A stretch of 64,000 bases of DNA from Pampus argenteus (GCA_036937835.1 CM072879.1:14439001-14503000), one strand, 5' to 3'; shown: positions 26,991-41,916, numbered from the stretch's first letter. Notes: generated by a model not told the origin, from the letters alone. Numbers and translations are program-made.

Positions 26991-29900
26991 AGTTGGCTTA
27001 TGTGAAAATGGGGGCAATTTGGAAAACGAGTGTAATGCTTGTTCTAACGCTAAGTAAGTCGCACTTCCTTTGATTAGGTTGTTTTTTCTCTCCGTCACTC
27101 TTTTTTTTTGTATCCCTGCCGCTTCTTTTCTGCCTTGTTCTTCCCTCACATACAGTTCATACAGCTCCTCCAGCAGCTCGTATACAAGGACCTTTATTTG
27201 TCTTGTATTCTTGAGAATGTGCACTTTCATAACCTGCTCTTTACTGGCAGCTTTTGAGTTTCAGCACAATTGTTTTAAATTGATTAAATGGTTCATTATT
27301 TAGTCTATAAAACATAAAAAAAAGGGTCCATCACAGTTCCTCAAGGTCCCTCAAATTAATATCTGCAAATTTTTTTTTATTCGATTGAGATTCAGAAAAT
27401 TAACCTCCTTAAAAATTAACAAACAACTAATAGATTAGATAGAATATTAGATGAGGGATTATACTAAAAATAATATGTAGGATTGGACTAGAGGATTAAA
27501 ATCATTATTTTTCTGATTAAATATGATGATAGATGATATTTAGTTCAGATAATTACTATATTTGTTCATTCATTCAGTCATTCATTCTAGTTTCATGCTA
27601 GGATTGTGGTTGATTTGGACGATCAAATGCACTATTGCTCAAATAATAGTAATAATTGCTGGATTTTCTCCTCCATGCTTGTGTGAAAGCATTTGGATAC
27701 TGCTTAAAGAATTAAAAAAAAAAAAAAAAACGTACGTAATGTAAATGAATCAATATAAAATTGAAATAAAATAAATGTCACCGGAGGTTTTTATGGTCTG
27801 CTTTTAAATATCTGTGGAGAAATGAAACGCCATTATATTATATTATACACTGACTGGCTGGCATCTGATATTTAATTAAAAGGCCAGTATCAGTCAAATA
27901 TATTACCAAGCTGATTTATCTGTCTAACGCAAGCAATAAGTAATATCTGCCCTGTCATAAAGTTAACACTAAAATACGACTCTGTTTCAGTGTGATAACG
28001 TTGATTTGGCTTAAATTACAACATGTCAAATGTCCCGTTTTTTCCTGCTAATAATTGTATCAGGATTGTAACTAACTGGCAGCAGCCACAGAAGCTCTCC
28101 CAGACAAAGTTATCATTGTTTTTGCAGGTAGGCAGAGCCGACACCCCGAGTGTGTGTTTAGCCAAGTTGCCATGAAGGTTATCAGTCCAGCGCACAAACT
28201 AGACACTAGAGGTGGAGGCGGGGCAGCCTCCCCACAGGTTAGGAGCCATAAGTATGCAGCGGCAGTTAGGTGCTTATGTGTGTGTGTGTGTTTGTGCAGA
28301 GCTGTTTGTCCATGTGTCTGTTATCCATCTGCCTCTTTGTGTGTGTGTCTGTGTGTGTGTGTATGTGCACATGTTCTTCCATTTGTGTGTGTGTGTGTGT
28401 CTCTCAAACCTCCCAGCAGGAGCAGCCAAAGTGCGTTCCTCTAATGTCATCCTGTGGCCGTCCTCCAGCTAAAAGCCAGCGGCTTGGTCTCCTCTACACC
28501 CCCCCTCAATGTCACCTTTCCTCCCTCCACTTTTTACTTTCTCCTCCTGTAACACCTTCTCCTCCTCTTCCTCCTCCTCCTACTCCTCCTCCACTCTTGT
28601 CCTCTCTCTCCCTTCGTCTCTGTCTGTTTGTCATTTTTCATCATCTGTCGGTGTTTGCTAATCTCCGTCCTTTCTCTGCTCTCCGTCTCAATTCATCATC
28701 TCTACTTGGGTCTTGTGCTGAAGGTTACAGAGTCGCTGATAGAGAGGAGACAAGGAATAGATGATCATAGAGAGTGACAGGAGGGGTTTATCCTCCTTCT
28801 CTCTATTTTCTTCTTCCCTCTGTTTTTCTTTCCCTTGTTTTTTTATTCTCAATCACTGTGTTCTTTTCTTTTTTCCTCTCTTCCCTCTCTTTCTCTTTCT
28901 GCCTCTCTGCCTCCTCCATCTGCTCCTTCCTGTCATTGCTACTTTGACACCGCTCACCTCTCCCTCCCTCCCTCCTCTCCTCTCCTCCCTACATACTGAC
29001 AGCCGTCAATTTCAGACAGACAGACACACTTCACAGAAACAGCATGTGAAGTGTGTGTGTGTGTGTGCACACGGGTGTTCGTGTGTGGAAATGCGAAGTG
29101 AAGCTTGTTAGCATGACCCATGCATGAGGTCAACACTTAACCCTGTGTTTGCTTTGTCACTCTGAACAACAATGTGTTTACAGTTTTATTTGTGTATGTT
29201 AAATACGGTCAGATTACCTTGCTCTGTCATGCTTCAGCACATATGAATGCACAACTACACAACTACACACACACACACACACACAGGCTGGTACATTAGG
29301 CTGATAGGGTATTCTATCTTTACGCACATAAGGTCACATTCAGAGCTCTTGCATGCCTCGCTACACTGGCTGGCTGCATTAGGCCCAGGGATCATGGCAA
29401 AGTGGCCTGGCTGTCTCTATCTGAAATTCTAATCATCACTTGCAGACATTATTATTCAGTCTGTGCTCCTGCTGGATGCCTGGCGAAGCTTTGCACTAAA
29501 GTTTTTGGTTACACCTTGAAGGCCAAAGCCCATTTTCATAACACCCACATTTGTATTACATATTGATAAACACAATCTGTGTGTTACTTTCTGCCCTCAA
29601 TCTGCCGTTCTCCTTCCCTCCCTCCTGCTTCCTCCTCCCTTCAACTTGGCCTCCCGCTCCGATTTCAAAACAATGTTTTTTTTTCCCCACATTCAGTGGA
29701 TCCATTTCCATTGTCACTAGTTATTTATGCATTATACATCTTCTTAATAATCTCGCCCATCATCTTTCAATTTTCCCTCCTTTGCCGCCTTCCGTCTCTG
29801 CATCCTTTTCTTGTGCCCCGCTTAAAGCGTTTCACCTGTCCACTATCTCCATGCCTGTGCACACTTTCGAGTCAATTCTTATCTGCCCCTCTATATTTCT

Positions 29901-32900
29901 TCATTTCTTCTTTTCCCTATCCTTCTTCTCTATCTTTCTGCCCACCTACCTCTCACATCTTCCCTCTCTGCACCCTCTATCCCCAGCCCCACGTACCTTC
30001 GCTCTCCGTCTTGCCCCTGGCTGAAATTAAACCCTGCCGGCGTTAGAGCCTGGCCTGTCCACGTCTCCCCACCAAGCCACACAGACCTAAGAAACAGACC
30101 TTGAAAAAACAAGATAAAGTACATCAAAACTGCAATGGGTTCACTGCTCCATGGGCAGTGTATATTTTTGGATGCCATTTCACATTTTAACAATCTCTCC
30201 GCCCTGCTCCACCCAGTCTGTCTCTGTTTCTATCCCTCTGTGTGTTTTGCTCCGTCTCGTCCTCTTTTCCTCTCTCGCTCAAACAGACATTGTGGCAGCC
30301 TTGACACCGAGGCGAGTCTGCAGTGATTAACATTGATTAAAGTGGCTAACGAGTCTCCTTTTTTTTTTATTCTGTTGGTGCGAGGCTATCTGCGCGCGGC
30401 TGCAGCTGTGAAGGTGTTTGCTTAATGTATGTGTTTCTATGTGCTCGTTTTTGTGTTCAGCGCATGAAGCTGTCACTCATCTGGGCTGGATGTGTGGGAG
30501 AAAAGAAAAGCCCAGCTGTGAGCGCTTGACAGTGGAGGTGTCTGTGTGTTAAATGGGATTGTACGCAGGCCGAATATGTGTGTGTGTCTTTGTGTGCATA
30601 TGTACAGCGTTCATGCAACACACTCACTTATTCAGCTGCCTGTTTAGCAGAGACTCTTATCCTTTGTTTTCCTGCCACATGGGCCATTTTACCTACAAAT
30701 CTGCACAGCAAGAACCAAACCACCTGCAGTCTAATTCAGCCTCCAATGAAGTGACCAATCAGGTGTGTCATGTTGTCTCAAAAACACATTGATTGCGTCA
30801 CGGTTCGCCAGTTATTTAGTTAGTCAATAAATTATATGAAAAAGTCAAAGGTTACATCTTGAGATGTCTTGTTTTGTGCGACCAAATAGTCCAATACTCA
30901 AAAATATTCAGTTTATGATCATTTATGACAAATAAAACATTAAATTGAAAGTTGAAAATAACATATTTTGGACAATTTTTCTTTTTTCAAAACTCAGATC
31001 ATCAGTATCAGTATCAGAAAATGTCAAATGTGTGAAAAATCACAAATAAAATAATCAAGTATTAACACAATCAAACATGAGAGACAAACGATAAACTCAT
31101 CATACTGTAGGCTGAAAAAATATATTGAATGTTTGTCCAACCGTATTGCTCACTACATAAAAATATAGTAAATAGATTTTTTTATTTTTTTTAAATCAGT
31201 GGTGCAGTCTGATGAGGTTTAAACAAAAGGCAGACAATTTGCACGTGCTGCTTGACCCAGGCGTGATTGAGCGTGTTGATTTAGATTTGTATAGTAGCTG
31301 AGCACAGGAGCGAGAGCAGTTACCCTTCTGGCTGAGGCAGTGTAGGCTGAGTGAGTCTTTGAAGTGCACAGATTCACATCTGACATGGCTGCCTGAGCCA
31401 TAAGAACAACTCCATGAATTATGAAAGGGCACAAGCCCATCGCTAAGGTGCTCCGAGATAGGGGAAGAGATAGAGGCAGAGATAACTACATATTGTAGAT
31501 AGATAGAAAGATAGTGAAGAGGGAAGCTAAGTGGAAAAGATGGAACAGAAATATGCACTGGCACAACGAGAGAGGGAGATAAAGTGTGCATGTGTAGTGG
31601 AGTGAGAGGGGCTTTTGTTTTGGAGAGAGGGTGAACGTGTGTATGCTTGTGTGTGGGCCTGTCCGCGTATATCTAAGTAAGATCGACGCTGCATCGCTAC
31701 CAAATCGAACCAGCTGCGTGAAGAATCGCTAACTACGCTATTGAATGTAGGCTCATCGCTTTGCCCACAAAGGGAAACATTTTACACACAGGCATAACAT
31801 ACACCACACAGGCTTTGTTCCACCCACTTCAAACAGTTTTCACTGCAGAGGTGTGACTGTATGTCAGGTGGTGATCTGCTGCCCACCATTTCCAAAACCC
31901 CCAGCAGAAAACACAGGAGAGACAGAGACAGGGTTTTTTTTTTTTTTTTTTTTTGCAGCAATTACCTAATGTGTGATCTTGGGGACTGACTGTCTGTCAT
32001 GTACAGCCTCTGGTTTATTCTGTCTTTTAATCTTTCTAGTAATCTTTTTGCCACTGCTGAGCCGGTGTCAGAGGAGTCAGCGGTGAACTCCAAGACAAGG
32101 CAATCCCATTAGGAGATGGCATGAGGCAGCATTCATTAATGGGCCCCAGCCAGATGCTGCGCTGCACATGGAGGGAGACAGGAGGGGGTGTTTTTAATTT
32201 GATTTGATTCCTCGGGATAATGTATTGTGTCTCATCACAAAGTTGTTCCTGAAAGCGGGAGGGTTTTCTATATTCAGGAGGAGGTATTGTGTCCAGTGAG
32301 AGAGCGGGTGGATTTCCTTAAGTATCATTGTGGTGTAACAACCTCATTCCCATCCCTTTCCCTCCATCCTTTACTCTTTTCCAGGTCGATATCCACGAAG
32401 CCTCGTCCGAGCCTGCTCAGTATTCGACGGCTTTCAACTGTCCACTCAAATCATCTCTCAGTCTATTGGTGCAAACAGAAAACAGTACAAAACGTGAGGC
32501 ATTTCAGCTTCCAGTCTTCATCTTCCTCCGCCACCGTCTGCAAGCATTACCATACAGCAGCTGCGGTGTTAGAAATTGTCCTAAGGAAGTAAACATGCTG
32601 AAAGATGCACCGCCTCTCCAAGGATGTCTCACATCAATTGCTTTCAGAATGGTCCCCTCTTTATCTCCTTGGTTACATAAGTTCCTATACTGTATGTACC
32701 GACAGCTTTCACAATTCATAGCCTTGGGAGAGACAGAGAGTGATAGAGAGGAGAGGAAAGAAATAAAGTACGAAAGAAAAAACACAAAGGAGAGAGAGAC
32801 GGAGAGAGAGACAGATAAGAAGTGGAGGAAAAAGGAACAATAGGAGAGGAAAGGAGAGGAGCTGCGCGGAGGATGCAGAAAATATGTGGGCTGCGGCCAG

Positions 32901-34193
32901 TCAATTATTCAAAAGAGAAAGGTCTGACGTATCTTGGGAGCTGCTTTAAACAAGCCTGCCTGGCATCACCTTCTAATGGGCCACAGATTGACATGCTACC
33001 TGAGCACACTCTCCTCATCCCAGCAGCCCCTTGCTCCCCTCCTATACAGGCTCTTATCAGTGCTCTCTGGTGGGATGTGTAAATAATTACTCCATGACCA
33101 CTCTGCTGTGCGAGCCGTTGCTTTGTTTGCGCAAAGAAAAGGAGGATATGTTTTAAAAGGGCGACGGGGTTATTTTAAGAAAGTGGGTGAATTATTTATG
33201 GTGGGTTGCTTTGGACGTGTTTGTGCATTTGTGCTTCCTTAATGTTCTGTGTATTCGGGGATATCACACGCTGATGCGATGAGAGCGAGAGTGGGAAATG
33301 ACATAATGCGAGTGTTTATTTGTAAAATGCAGTGTGTGAGTTAATTGTATTGAGCCTCAGCCATCAGGGATGTGTGCTTTGAGTGTGTTTTTGAGGTTTT
33401 AAAAGTGCATGAGTGTGTGTGTTTGGTGGTCTTTAGGGAAGCTGCGAAACCTACATGAAACCCCTGCAGTTGCCATGGCTTGGAAATAAAAGATCAGATT
33501 ATTCTACTTGGCATCCATTAGCTTGGCGCTGTCTGAATTTCGTCCAGTCTAAATCTGACCCAGAACTACTTTCCTTCATCTTTCTTTCTTCTTTTCCACT
33601 TTTCTACCTCTCCCCGCTCCCTCTCTCATGTCTTTGTTCTCTTTCCTCTCTTTCATTCACTGCACTGAGAGGGATATGTGTGCCAGCCCAGAGTAAAGGC
33701 TTAAAGACTGATTTTTTTTTTTTTTTTAAGTGAACACCCTACTGTGGTAGACTTCCTGTGAGAGCAGCTGAGCCCCTTGCATACTGAACTTCAAAGCTTG
33801 CATACTGCACTTTATGAAGATTATAGAAGTGGCTGTGTTGTCTTATGGCTCACGGGCCTTCTCTGTGAATTACCTTTGTGTTACATTAAGTATATGCCTG
33901 TTCAGATTGCCTAATTTGTCAGTTTATTCTTCAGATGCATTAAAAATACCCTGATGTGTCTCTGTGTGTGCACGTGTGTGTGCGCTTGTGAATCCTCCTG
34001 GCCTTTTTCTTGAGTGTTTCCGTTGCTCCGTCAGTGGCCAGACAGTTGGAGATGAGCGAGATAAGCACTTTGTTTTTGGACGTGACCATAGCAGGCTAGC
34101 GGGAGCTGCCTGGCACCCTCACTGAGGAGGTGCACTGTGGAGAATTCATCTTGATGAGAGCTTCTATTGTGTGTCACAGCCTCTCTGCTGTTT

Positions 34194-34245
<52 letters not shown>

Positions 34246-37200
34246 TTCTAAGGCCAGCACCCTTAACCTTTAAGTGACAGTATACTACAAATAAAATGGA
34301 AATCGGCATTCTGTGTTCTCACAGATAATATGGAGGGTTTGAGACACAGTCAGAACTTCAGTCAGAATTGTCACAGTCTCATTCAGCAGCTCTCATTCAG
34401 CAAGTCATTTTCACCTGCACCTTATTTCCACTTTGGGTAGATGGGCCAATTGTAGTACCAAGATGAATCAATTCCAGGCGTTAAAAATGATTGTTGATAT
34501 TGACTTTACAGCTTCAGTGTCAATTCAAACCCTGTCTGAAGCAGGCTTGAATAAGGGTTTATTCTCTATCTTCTTATCTTTACACAATTTCAGTCTATTT
34601 TGATCAAATTCCTGTTTCTCCATAATGCAGAAGGCACCATATGTACATGTGGTCTATTAGGTGAAGGTACGTAACAGATGTTCAGTAGACTGGTAAACAG
34701 GATATATATTGAATCTACCAAAATATAATGTATGTCTGTGAGAAATGACACTGATTTAATCAGTTTGTGAATGATAGTTGCTTCGTTAACGTGATGGATT
34801 TCGCTTTGAACATGAACGAGTTGGAAGAAAACTTTTATTTTAATGAAAGGTAGTCATCTTTGAAAGAGAAAGACATCTAAAGGCATTCGTGCACATATTT
34901 TGGTTTAAGAAATAGTTTTGATTTATTTATTTATATACATATATTTTTAATTTGCAGGAGAATGAGCTGCGTCAGATGAAGGACAAAAGAGAATGAGTTG
35001 TGCTTTTTTAATCATCTAACGAAATAGTGAACGAGAGGCAGAAGGTGGGCAACGGCGAATGAGAGGCGACCTCGCAGAGCCTGCATGAGAGCAGATGTGA
35101 GCAATCAAGCCTTTAATAGTGAGGTACAATTAGAGCCTCACCTTGAGAGAGATGGACCTTTGTTATCGTGGCTTGTCGCAGGGTGTAATCATACTGAGAA
35201 CTCAGCAGGATGGATGACTTTTCAAGACGTCACCTGACGACACCTCTGAAGGTTTATTGTATATCTGCTGTCATTAGCAGAGAAGGGATTTTCCTCCCTT
35301 CTTCCTTTCCGTTTGTCCTATTCCTATTTTGTTTTGTGTGTCGTCTTGTTTGTATTACTGGAAACTGTAACGCAGCCAGATTGTTGTTGGAGAGAATGTT
35401 GCACCATTACTATAGCCAGGCAGAATCTCAGTTACATTAAACCTAATTATAGTGATTAAAATAGGGAGTTTAATTACTGGATTTCACTAAAGTCTAAGCC
35501 ATGTTGCTGCCAGTCTACGTTTCCACACCAATACAAAGCCCAGGGGCCAATTATTGCCAGAAAACATTCCCAAGCTGTACTTGAAAACATTGGACTGTAA
35601 TAAATGTAAAAAAAAAAAAAAATGACTAGTGGCCTCTATTATATTTATTTTATGCAAAGAGTCTAGTTGGAGGAGAGCCACAGTTTAATATTCAACTGTG
35701 TCATCCATATTTCTGTTTGATATTTAAACTTTCTCTGTGGATGTCTAGGAAGTAAAGTGCAGCTTAAGCCACATAGGTTAATCAATGAAATGTATGCCTT
35801 TTCATTTTTCCTTTGAATACGTTGGCTTGGCAGCAACCCATAATGCTTTGCAAGTGATTTAATAAGATGTTAGAGCTGTGGAAATGGTGCCATTATGTTG
35901 ATCATGATCCATTTTGGTTCTCTCACTGCTATAATTCATACAGGCATATGCACACTGGGCTAACTAGCCAACACGAAGTGTCCTTTGTGTCAGGGCAGTC
36001 GGTGCCTACCAACCGTTTTAGCCCTAAAACGTAACAATAGCTACCTGCAAATCCTTTGTAATAGGTTGCACATGTTAAAGAATGATTTTCGACTCTTACA
36101 TTCTTTCATTTGGATCATTTTTAGATGCCATTTGGCTCTGCGTCACTGTGACGGGTCTTATAAATTAAACAATTAATCAATTAATGCATTGAGACGTGAG
36201 TTAATCATGAATAAATTATTGTTTGCTGTAGTTGTTCTGTAAATGTCTATCCCGTTTATCATCTTTTGACTCCGTAATCCACAGACTGTAAACACCGGTG
36301 TTAAGCTTTGTGTGGGTAACCAACTGAAGCCAGAACCCTGACTCATATCTGCAACATCTGGCTCGGACTTCTGTATTCCAGGGATGTCCCTGGAAATTCA
36401 GCGTTAAATCATCCCCCACTTCAGATGCATTTGCCTCACTTACATTGGCTAATACTTTCTGAAAGGGTCCCTTAAGCTCCCCCGCACCCATATCACTAAA
36501 GGCACGCCCGCAGCAAGGCTGGGGGAGAAAGAGACATAAAGCAACTGAACTGCAGGATGTAGTGAATAGTGAGGAGGCAGACTGTCCTTCAACTGAAAGA
36601 TCCTCTTCTCAGCCCCCATGTTGGCAAGAGTCATCCCCACAAGCTGCTGGATGCTGCAGGAAAAGAAAAGTCACGTCACTTATAGGAGATCAATAAAATA
36701 CCACATTAAAGTTGTTCCAGCTCATTGTCGTTGGCGTGCGGTGAAAATGTCATGACCTGGCTACATCAACATAAATGTATTAATTTCTAAAGTGATTAAT
36801 ATATTTGAAGGCATTGACATTTCAATAGCTTTAGGATGCTTTAAGATTGTGAGGGTTGGTGGGGTTTCACACTAAAGGGAAACGATGGGAAAAAGCATGA
36901 AACATGTCGTCAGGGATGTCATCAGGAAAACTTAAACTTCCCTTAAAGAAATCAGTTTGGAAATTGCTATCAAGTCATTAGTTAAGCAGGACTACTGTAT
37001 AAACAGTATATACTGTGATGGTTATACTGTAGGTATAAATGTAAAGATGCTCTTGCAAAAGTTTGCTTGAATAAATAAAGGAAGGAAAAGAAATGTGTCC
37101 GAGCTTTTCGAATGAGAAAAGCAAAGGTGGAAGGCCAGGGAATAAACTGTGAGGAGATTTACAGAGGGATCGGTAAATATGAAAAGGTAATGTTCCTCAA

Positions 37201-40200
37201 TTTCTCTGAGGCCAGGGTGGACAGAGGCTGTGGGGAAAAAAAAAGAAAAGCTGTGGATGACTCTCTGTGGTCTAGTAGCAATAAAAACAGAGTTGCAGCG
37301 TTTGCCTCGTCCTACAGACTTCCTACAGCTCAGCACTTGTTTTCCCCTCAATCCTCCCATTTTTGGATCGAAACATTGTAAAGTGGGCCACTAATTGCAG
37401 CGTTAACTCAATCAGCGAAGACTCACAGGAGATATTGCGTTTGCGTGCATGTCTGAGCGTGCGCTTGCATGTCTGATGGTTGTCTGTGTCCGTCGTGTGC
37501 ACGTGTGCGTGCACAAGTAATGAGTTTTGGTGCTGAGGTATGGAGAAAAACAGCAGAGCCTAGCTCGCCGCTGCCAGGGGACTCGATCGAGAGTCTTGAC
37601 GGTGGTAAACAGACGATTGGTGGATGGCATTTAAGTCACGGCATTTCGTGCATCGGTAGTTTATCCCCCTGATGAGGCTGATGTTGATTACCCCAGAGAG
37701 GGTGTTTTTAAGGTCGTCAGTGACAAACACCCCACGCTGACCTCATCTTTACTTCTACGACAGAGATTAAACACAGCCAGACAGCAACAGTACAGAAGTG
37801 CAAATCAAGTACAGGATTAATTAAAACATAAAAAAAAAAAGTTTAATGAACTACTTTTTCATGGCAGCCATCTTGAAAACCAATAAAGACCAAATATATA
37901 TATAAATATATATTTTGTAGTGTTAATTAGGCATAGATAAATTACTCTCGGGCGATGTGATGCATGCAGGGAGAAGAGCATTTATGCAAAACCCTTTTTG
38001 AAATTTGAATCATGCTGACTCTGTGGCACTGTTTTTGACACAGCAAGATTGTCTACATAATTGCCTTGTAGATGTGCAAGCACATATAGATGTAGATGGA
38101 TCAACAAGCTCTAGACAGAGAGTAACCTGAAATAACTGACCACCCCTTGTCTCCCCACTTCCATCAACGGGCAGCCAGTGGAGATGGTGGAGAGTTTTAA
38201 ATACTTCAGCATCTTTTCTGGACAATAAACAGACATCTATAAATGCTGCTAACAAGGACTCTGCCATCCACACACACACTTAGTTCTCTCTCAATCAAAC
38301 CCCACTTCCTGCTCCTTCTGTACTGAAGTATTATTGAACCCATCCTCCGGTACTGCACCAGCTGCTATTTCATCATCATGCTCACCCTCAGCAATAGAAA
38401 CAAGCTCCTGAAAATACAAAACATATCTTATATAATAATAAGATATAAAATAACTCCCTCCCCTCACCCCCAACCTGCCAGGTCTCTGAAAACTTCAAAG
38501 GTTTTTTTTCCAAAGTATTGGATGCAATAAAAGCACAGTTACTTTGCTTTTATGTAACATCATCTATGATGTTATTTTCATAATTGCTATGTGCATTTGC
38601 AAGGCATAACAGTGGTGTAATTTTATTTTTATTTTTTTTTTACAGCTTCTATCAGCATTAATACTGCTGGAGTGTGAAACACACCAGTGCTTTTTTTCCA
38701 GAGTCAGAAGCTATTAGTGTCTTTTTACAGCAATGTTGGACTATGTTTGTCAAAAGCAACGACGTGTCTCTTCCAGCTATTTCTAATGGATCTCTGAACA
38801 CAGTTGGGGCCTCTGGCAGTAATGTAGGGTGAACCTGCAGTAAAACAAACAGCAGTAACTTCACACTATGAAAAATACCCCGGTGGGTTTCGAATTTTTT
38901 TATATCCATTTATGTCAGTATAGAAAAAAACAAAACAAATGCCATTGGGCTGATATTATTATTCCTGGATAGTCAGCAGCACTCGCATGTGCTTCTGCTT
39001 TCACTTTGATGCAATCTAACAAATGATTATACAGACAGATGACAGAGGACATAGATCTGTGTTAGTTTTAAGCCCAGAGAGGTAAAACAAAAAATGATTG
39101 GCATCACTCATGGAAATTGTGGGGGAAAAAATCCTGATAATCTTTCTCATTTCATTTTTTTATTTTTTTCAAATTATCATGTTGTGGTGTTTGTTTTCTT
39201 TTTCATTATAAGAATTATAGATGTTCTGTGGTTGGATGAGATGCTCTGTTTCTGTTTCTGTTTCTGTCCACTGTTTGTCTTTAAGTGTCTTTAGCTGTAA
39301 TGCTGCCTTACCATTGTTATTTATTGATACTGGTAGTATTCTCCAAAGACTCTTTTTTAGCACAGATGTGAAGGTGCAATGGTGCTATCTTTGTCTCAGT
39401 CTTCCTCTATTATTCTTCCTCTATTTTACCCCCCTCTCTTTCTCTTTCCCCGTCTCTCTTTCCTCCTGCCATGTGCCTCCGCTGGCAGTCTCCACGAGCT
39501 TGTGCAGCCTTTACTAACTAGCTGCGCAATCCCACTCATAGGAAAATGATGATGAGACAGCAAAACCACCACAGAGACAATGTACCGCGCGGAAAGAGTA
39601 GAAGAGCGTTGGAGAGAAGGAGCGGAGCTGGAGGAAAGCAGAGGCAACGAGAGAATGAGAGCCATCAGTCTTTTTTATGCACTTTTACCACATATATGTT
39701 CATCCCCGGGGAGCGCTGTGTCTCTGCCTAGGCCTCTGCCTCCCTTTTTGTGCCTTTCTCTTTGTTGTCATCATTCAACACATTTTCCTCCCTCGCCATC
39801 CCCCCCTCCTCTCCCTCCATGTAAGTTATTAAATCTCCTCTCACCCTCTTCCTCTGTTTCTCTTCTCTCCTCCCTCCATTCCTCTCTGCCCTGCAACCTT
39901 TCTGTCTTGTGCCACTAAGTGGACTGCTTATATAACACTGTACACCTAGAGGGACTCCCTGCCTCCTCTCACCCAGCCAGCCTGTTCTTCTCACTCCACC
40001 CTTTTAGTCTCCTTACTTTCTGGTTTTTTTTTTTTTTTTTTTTACCATCTGCATCACCTTATCTTCTTTACCTCTTCACTCCCTCTCCTCCTCTTCGTAT
40101 TGCTCACTGCACCTTTGGAACAAATGGTGCTCCTACTGTGCAGCTACATCTAGTGAGACTGTGATATCCAAAACAGTAAACAGTTAAGCAGCAGGTTTTT

Positions 40201-41650
40201 TATATTTATCAAGCACCGCGCAAACCCCAAATACTAAAAAATATGGAAATATTGAATACATTTAGACTGTTGATTAGACAAAATAACATTTCAAGATATT
40301 TCATGTACATTTTTTGCATATTTTTCTGCGTCTGCAACTATTATATTTTTAGGACAGTAAGAGTGAATGCATTGCTGCAGAGTTAACTGCAATTTCTTTA
40401 TTTCTCAGTAGTACCCAGCAGCCTTTTACCCAGATATACTACTGAGTGCTCAAACACACACACACACACACACACACATAAACACACACTTTCCTCCTGC
40501 TCATGCTGCCTAGAATTCAGCTCCTCTTGCACGCAGCCATCCTCTCACCATTATTTACATCACTTCTCTATGACTCCATCACTCTCCGACTTTTTAACAC
40601 GCCACTGGCATCCAGGATTTTTCCTTATCTCATGTTTTCATATTCAACACATCCTCTTGCTCTATCTTAGGTCTGTCTACTTACCATTCCAACTATCCCA
40701 CACCCATTGTACCTCTTTATCTCTCAACTTCTTCCCCTCCTCCACCTCCTCTAAATATAGTCCCTTTGAAGCATAGCTGTGTTGCCTCTTTCCCGCAACA
40801 CTGCAAGACAAAAATCTGTCATCTCACATCTGAGCAACAGCGATAGAAAGCAGAGATAAGATTGATGGCCCAAAAAGAAGACTGGTTAGGAAAATTGATA
40901 TTCATCTGCCTCAGCATGTGTGTAATCACAAACGAAGAGAAGGGCTGGAGAAGAAAAAAGGAATGGAGGAGTAGAGGAGAGGATTCAGGAAGAAAAAAAA
41001 AAAGTTGTAATGCCACCATGTGAAAAATGGCGAGGTAGAAAGAAAGGGAGAGAGGTGTTATGACATTTCTGATCCTCATTTTATAATTGAATAATAATCT
41101 CCCTGGAGGCCTGACCTAGTAACGTATGTACGTGTGTGTCTGTTTGTGTAAGCGTATCCACAGTGTGCGTGTGTGTGTGTGTGTGTGTATGTGCGCAGGG
41201 ACAATGTATACAGAGAGAGGGATGGCTGTGAATGTGTGTGCTCCTTTGTATGTGACTAAAAGAAAATGTGTAAGAAAGAGGAGATAACCAGGACAGAAAA
41301 TAGGGGGAAGAGAAGAAAGAGAGGAGGAAGTAGAGAGTAAGAATAATGCAGTGCAATTTCTCCACCTACTGTTGTAAATGAGTCATTACAACTGTAGTTG
41401 GCGCAGGTTACACATCATTGCAGATAAGGACAATTCCCACCTCATCAGCTCATCTGCAGGAGCTCTTCTAATGACTTCTACTATGTCTAATTACAGATTG
41501 TGTAATTTCCATAATAAGTATACTCAGTATTATAAACAGTGAAGATCACAGCATGGCGGCTGAATACACAATCATATCACATCATCTCATCCCAGTTGTT
41601 CATTCGAGAGGAGTCTCGAATGAATAAAGAGTTATTGTACCACCATGTAC

Positions 41651-41684
<34 letters not shown>

Positions 41685-41860
41685 TGCATGCTTAACCTTA
41701 CAGTGGTCCATCAGTGACAGCTGCCAGGGGAGCTTGGTCCATCATATGTACTGTGCGCAGGCCGGTCCCCCTGCGGCCAGAGCATACATTGCTACTGACA
41801 GGATCTCAGTGACCTGGCCCATAGCTGGCTCAGGGGGAAAGACAGGAGTGCAGATTATCA

Positions 41861-41916
<56 letters not shown>

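Larger units (their letters stand above)
24296..38059 (+). other. efna3 intron 1, third part
   Basis: Non-coding. It holds the (AGGAG)n array at 26671-26777, a broken (GT)n at 26935-26987, interspersed repeat fragments at about 27255-27440 and 30800-31010, imperfect TG tracts at 28279-28401, pyrimidine-rich tracts at 28490-29000 and 29600-30010, a poly-T run at 31934-31954, and (TC)n at 34202-34240. A 171-codon open frame at 32328-32843 begins near a splice-acceptor-like CCAG but ends in low-complexity GA-rich sequence and matches nothing I recognise. Unique blocks at 32040-32230 and 34940-35240 could be regulatory. Confidence 0.65.

Noticed and set aside
28270..29111. Cys/Val-rich and Leu/Ser/Phe-rich frames resembling membrane proteins
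   Set aside because: They arise from TG microsatellites and pyrimidine-rich tracts; the apparent hydrophobicity is a composition effect.
29551..30046. Two overlapping frames of about 155 codons
   Set aside because: Pyrimidine-rich low-complexity sequence. Two frames being open at once is a sign of composition, not coding.
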